DNA of 64,000 nt from Sipunculus nudus. Taxonomy: Eukaryota; Annelida; Sipuncula; Golfingiida; Sipunculidae. This document shows positions 60,201 through 64,000 of the stretch, in pieces. Position 1 is the stretch's first letter; each line of letters begins with the position of its first letter. The notes beneath the pieces were generated by a model. That model was not told where the DNA came from. It saw only the letters and a list, made by a program, of their open reading frames with translations, and did no database searches. The position numbers were made by a program, and so were the translations under genes. The DNA lies in contig CM049307.1 in assembly GCA_026874595.1 (NCBI GenBank), positions 21,929,079 to 21,993,078 on the forward strand, given 5' to 3'.

Positions 60201-61584
60201 TCCTTACAGGAAAAAAAACGATCCATGGTCAAACTTGGGCAAAATTTAAGGTACCAATTTCATATTTTTGCCAATATTTAAAAAAATTTAACAGATTTTG
60301 ATCTAATTTTTGGTATACAATTAAATTTTGATCAATTAAAGTTGTATTACTGAAAAAAAGTCCCTACCTTTAACACTTTTGGTCTTAAGTGACCAAATAT
60401 CTTTCCTGATTTTTTTACAAAGTCCATTATGTTTGGGCCCATAACTTTTTATAATTAAATATTACTGACTTAATTTTTGGCATGTTCATAGGAACTATAT
60501 AGAGGAATATTTATGGCAAATATGAAGAAAACCAAATGAGTGGTTTTGATATTAGGCAGTCCTGAAAAGTGAAAATAGATTTCTAACAAGGGACCTATGG
60601 GTCACTGTGCTCAGCTGACGTTAACCTTGAAGGTAAAAATCTAAAATAATATCAAATGGAGATAAAGTGTAAGAGGAAGAGGTAATAAAGGCCATGGTTG
60701 GTTTATATGATTGGTTTGTATTGATGAGCAAGAAATTGTTGCAAATAATATTTTGTGACCTGACCATGTTTTTCCTAATCTTGAAACTGAAGCATGTGAG
60801 CAGTTTGTGAACAAATGATCTGTACAATTATCATGATCATTAGCTGGCTTTACGATTAACTGTTGACATTTCAGTAGTTTACACATTTGTTCAATCAAAT
60901 CTTTTTTTTGTATAATATAAATTATTAAATATGTTTTTTTTATGAAATTTATACAGTTGAAATATAACTAATTAACAACATAAAACATGGCAAACAAAGC
61001 CTGATCTCAAATTCTGCTGATGCAGGAAAATAATGAACAAATGTTTGTAACAAATCCTCATTTTTTTATCACATCAATTTTTTTTTTAATTTAAGTTTAT
61101 ATTTCTATACATTTTCAATATAACATATATATCTGTATAACTATATAAAGTTGATTCATAATTCTCAATTGCATTATCATAAATCTCAATCTTGTCAGAT
61201 AACACCACATCATGCATACAAATGTTTATTTATTTTTTACCACAAAAATATATCTTTTAAATCTGCAAAACAATAAATGTCTAAAAAAAATACTTGATTT
61301 AGATTTCACAATTTTGAAGTTTGTCTTTATTTATCCATAATGTGCTTCATATTTTATCATAATTTAAACATACTGATGGGTTCCATTATGATTGGTAAAA
61401 TCATTTAAAAGAAAAATGATTTCTTTAAAAATGCTACATTACACAACATTGCATCTTCTGGATTACACCTTGAATTACTTTTTTAAGGAAAGTTTTTGCA
61501 CATCAGAGTGGAAACAGCATTACAATTAAGGAGATACAGTGAAAACAATAACAATACTGCATAACACTTGGTGAGTTGGGTTTG

Positions 61585-61616
<32 letters not shown>

Positions 61617-63157
61617 GGGGGTGATTGGGGTGGTGTTAGCAGAATAACTGTACACCTGTCACAGCAGGGGATCTCCCCCAGTGACTGTAACAAATCAGAA
61701 ACCCTGGCATAGCTGACTTCCAGTGACCTGGAGTGGGACCCTGCATCTGTAATCTGTAATCAAAGCAAATGACTACAATAGATCCTCAAGAAAAAAATCA
61801 ATAACTAGCTTAATTTTCAAGCTTTTACTTTCAAATTTCAGATTTAAACAAATTAAATATTTATGTTTACATGCTGTGAAAATTAAATCAATGGTACTTA
61901 CAGGAAAAAAACGTGCCATGGTCAAAGTTGGACAAAATTTAAGGTACTGATTTTATTTTTATGCTAATTACTTAAAAAATTTACAAAATTCAGATCTAAT
62001 TTTGGGTAAACAACTGAATCTTAATTAAACATAGTTATATACTTGGGAAAATAGACTCTAGTTTCAAAATCTTTCATGTTAAGTGAGTAAATATTTTTCC
62101 TGATTTTTTACAAAGTCCATTATGTTTGGGCCCATAACTTAAAGAATTTATACTTAACAGACTTAATTTCTGGCATGTACATAGGAACTATATAGAAGAA
62201 TATTTATGGTTAATATGAGGAAAAACAGATGAGTGGTTTTGAAATTAGGCAGTCCTGAAGTGTGAAAATAGGATTCAAATAAAAAATTGAGGTTTTTCCT
62301 TAATTTCTCAAAGGAACGAAGTCTCAAAGACCCAGTTTTCGGCTTGGTAGGAGATCTTGGGGACATCTAACATTATGCTGAATTTCGGATTCCTAGGTCT
62401 TACGGTTTCAAAACGTGCCACATCTACGGACGGACGGACGGACGGACAGACGGACGACGGACAATGGACCACGACTATAGCTCAGATGACTTTTAGTCAG
62501 CTGAGCTAATAAAAAATTGAGGTTTTTCCTTAATATCTCAAAGGAACAAAGTCCTATTGACCCAATTTTCGGCATGGTAGGAGATTTTGGGGACATCTAA
62601 CTGTATGGCGAATTTCAGATTCGTAGGTTCAATGGTGTCGAAACGTGCCAGTCTTACAGATGGACATCTGGACAGACAGACGGACAATAGACCACGACTA
62701 TAGCTCAGATGACTTATAGTCAGCTGAGCTAAAAACACATTACATGCAGTCAGACAGTATTTGATTTTCCCTAAGAAAGGTATAATTTTACCACAAAATT
62801 ATGATCGCAAGATGAACTATTAATCAGCTATGTTAAAATTAAAATAACCTATAATAAGTTATGTAATACCTGTTTGGGTTCAGCTAAAAGAAAGTTTTGG
62901 TTATGGTTATTTCTGGTTATGGGCTTTTGGTTAAGCCTCATAATTAAATATGAAACACTTCCTATATTTTTTCCAGGAAATAATATTAAATTCAGCTATA
63001 ATAAACCATCAATAACAAACCACTGAATTTACCATCAAGAACAAATTTGACATTTTCTTCATGCTGAGGAGTGAGAGGTTCAGGGGATGTTCCATTATTA
63101 TCACTGTTGGCACGATGAAGGCCTGCCTTCTTGCCATTAAACACTGGCCGTTGGGAA
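57218..63157 (-). CDS. MCRIP1: MCRIP1/MCRIP2-like gene (FAM195 family), 5' partial
   Basis: Homologue of MCRIP1/2. In mammals these small proteins bind the RNA helicase DDX6 and enter stress granules; MCRIP1 is also an ERK-regulated partner of the co-repressor CtBP (family knowledge). Minus-strand coding exons: 63157-63033, 58130-58083, 57687-57643, 57288-57218; phases close to give 95 residues after a split first codon. Seen in order: RPVFNGKKAG near the N-terminus (compare the VVYNGKR and LVFNRVNG motifs of the family); Ser/Pro-rich linker; core TPQHEENVKFVLDAWNQVQR; YYRERTPVQMK; C-terminal DFQPFDLENWWG followed by NRTFQKIKQNA and TGA. The WW C-terminus is MCRIP2-like, the short spacing MCRIP1-like, as expected if it predates the vertebrate duplication. 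The first exon with the ATG is not recognisable in 63158-64000 and probably lies outside. The symbol is provisional between the two paralogues. Confidence 0.85.
57643..57687 (-). CDS. MCRIP1: MCRIP-like internal exon
   Basis: 45 nt, acceptor cattgcag, donor GTACTA. It encodes GGTIYYRERTPVQMK, matching the YVERTPNP block of the family. Confidence 0.84.
58083..58130 (-). CDS. MCRIP1: MCRIP-like internal exon
   Basis: 48 nt, acceptor ctttgtacag, donor GTAAGA. It encodes (A)WNQVQRELEACKNKD, continuing HEENVKFVLD into the conserved AW. Confidence 0.85.
58563..58586. repeat. 24-bp perfect palindrome
   Basis: Centre TTCATGAATGCATTCATGAA, extended by TA/TA on the outside. Confidence 0.9.
60587..62509 (-). 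mobile_element. Nested family C element
   Basis: Minus-strand 5' end TTAGCTCAGCTGACTAAAAG then TCATCTGAGCTATAG at 62509. 3' end CAGCTGAGCACAGTGACCC, ATAGGTCCCTTG at 60587, then TT. The left flank GTGAAAATAGATTTCTAA and right flank TAAAAAATTGAGG together match GTGAAAATAGGATTCAAATA then AAAAATTGAGG found intact inside this copy at 62264-62293. Confidence 0.68.
61586..61615. repeat. Poly-G run of 30
   Basis: Thirty G followed by TGGGGGTGATTGGGG. It lies inside the nested family C element in the MCRIP intron. Confidence 0.9.
63033..63157 (-). CDS. MCRIP1: MCRIP-like internal exon (HEEN core, first part)
   Basis: 125 nt, acceptor tttattacag, donor GATG before GTAAAT. It encodes SQRPVFNGKKAGLHRANSDN then NGTSPEPLTPQHEENVKFVL and D. 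It begins with the last base of a codon whose first two bases lie in an unseen upstream exon. Confidence 0.87.
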
Positions 63158-64000
63158 CTGTAATAAATAAGAAAGACATAAGCTACAAGTTCTTGCACAT
63201 CACATTATATTTAAATGACTCAGAAAAAGTTTTATTTCTCAGCAATGTGTGAAAGACCAATCAAAAAATAAGTTACCTGCAGTCAGGGTTGGGGCCAGGT
63301 ACAAGTAAAAGTACCTAGGTACAGGTACTTGTTAATTGGCCGGGTACAGGTACATTTATTTTAGGATCACCTAAAAGACATTTTTACGGATAATAATAGC
63401 AGCAAAAAATTCACATAAATGCAAGTTAACATAACTTTATTCTATCAAACAATACACTGAAGTCATTTGCTAAAGTACATTTCATAAGAACTTATTATCG
63501 GTATGGCACTATACATTTACAAACATGATATGCAAGTGTATTAAAATTCTATTAACTGCACCAAGTAAGGTATGACACCATACATTCACAAACATGATAT
63601 TCAACTGTACTGAAAGTCCATTAAGTACACCAAGTACAGTATGACATCATACTTCACAAACATGATATTTGTGTACTAAAAGTTCATTAAATGCACCAAG
63701 TACGGTATAACACAATCTATTCAGAAACATGATAATTCAAGGGAACTGAAAGTCCATTAAGTGCACCTGGTCCAGTTTGACATCATACATTCACAAACAA
63801 CAACACGAGCAGTTTATCACAATGATGGCTTGCTGATTGTTTTACACAAAAGGTAACCAAATTTAACTAGACATCATCAATTAATATCAGACCACACTCA
63901 TAGAAAACATCATTCTCATAGAAAAGGTCATGACCCCACTTTCAATGTACATAATCCCCTAACCCATATCTATGTATATGCATAATATGAAAGAAATCTG
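63158..64000. other. MCRIP intron; no upstream exon seen
   Basis: No minus-strand ATG exon with a donor leaving two bases of a split codon could be identified. CAGGGTTGGGGCC at 63284 resembles a hAT-type terminus and is followed by GGTACAGGTAC-type repeats to 63356; the second end was not seen. Confidence 0.4.
63470..63800. repeat. Minisatellite, ~68-bp period
   Basis: ACAAACATGAT or a near match at 63519, 63588, 63656, 63723 and 63792 (spacing 67-69), with CCATTAAGTGCACCAAGTAC between. Confidence 0.85.

Larger units (their letters stand above)
58180..62736 (-). mobile_element. Family C element in the MCRIP intron, split by a second family C copy
   Basis: Minus-strand 5' end TTTTTAGCTCAGCTGACTAT then AAGTCATCTGAGCTA (hairpin) at 62736. 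3' end CAGCTGAGCGCCGTGACCC, ATGGGTCCCTTG at 58180, then TT. Its sequence is interrupted at 60587-62509 by the nested copy. Tracts of CATGGTCAAAGTTGGGCAAA recur inside (59545, 60220, 61915). Confidence 0.65.

Overview
The window is animal nuclear DNA: AT-rich, with long introns, spliced genes and a high density of dispersed repeats. Three conserved animal genes can be reconstructed exon by exon, with reading phase closing exactly across every junction. (1) CCP110 (CP110 centriole capping protein) lies on the minus strand at 4605-16201, with 11 coding exons and 1417 residues. (2) FLCN (folliculin, the RagC/D GAP of the lysosomal mTORC1/TFEB pathway) lies on the plus strand at 26055-40093, with 8 coding exons and 544 residues. 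(3) An MCRIP1/MCRIP2-like gene (FAM195 family; DDX6/CtBP partner in vertebrates) lies on the minus strand at 57218-63157; its first exon is not in view. Sequence style and repeat content suggest a lophotrochozoan, most likely a bivalve mollusc; this is inference, not proof.

Layout: 1-3.9 kb has no recognised gene, only one exon-like block and a small inverted-repeat element. 3.85-16.2 kb is CCP110. 16.2-26.0 kb is the divergent CCP110/FLCN interval, filled with repeats (nested elements, a SINE with perfect target duplications, a hAT-like element). 26.0-41.0 kb is FLCN, with repeat insertions in introns 1 and 2. 41-57 kb is intergenic and repeat-rich. 57.2-63.2 kb is the MCRIP gene, one intron of which is almost filled by a nested element. 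FLCN and MCRIP converge. The three genes have unrelated jobs (centriole length and ciliogenesis, nutrient signalling, mRNP/transcription co-regulation), and nothing suggests they act together.

The most striking content is the mobile-element landscape. At least four families unrelated in body sequence (called A, B, C and E here) share one plan. Each has a 5' subterminal inverted repeat and a body often made of tandem units. The mirrored inverted repeat follows near the 3' end, then a short palindromic hairpin, and the element stops at a CTAG/CTTG/CTGG tetranucleotide, usually followed by T. This is Helitron/Helentron-type (HINE-like) non-autonomous architecture. Copies are nested inside each other: E contains B, which contains A, in FLCN intron 2; A sits in B at 16.7-19.5 kb; C sits in C in the MCRIP intron; a hAT sits in A at 20.7-22.8 kb. 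In four of these cases an uninterrupted relative of the insertion site is visible in the same window. Family A carries a 12-bp perfect palindrome, GGTGGCGCCACC, repeated about twice per ~280-bp unit. A family C copy carries five DR1-like nuclear-receptor half-site pairs at ~143-bp spacing. No transposase, Rep/helicase, reverse transcriptase, CRISPR or bacterial-type genes were seen.
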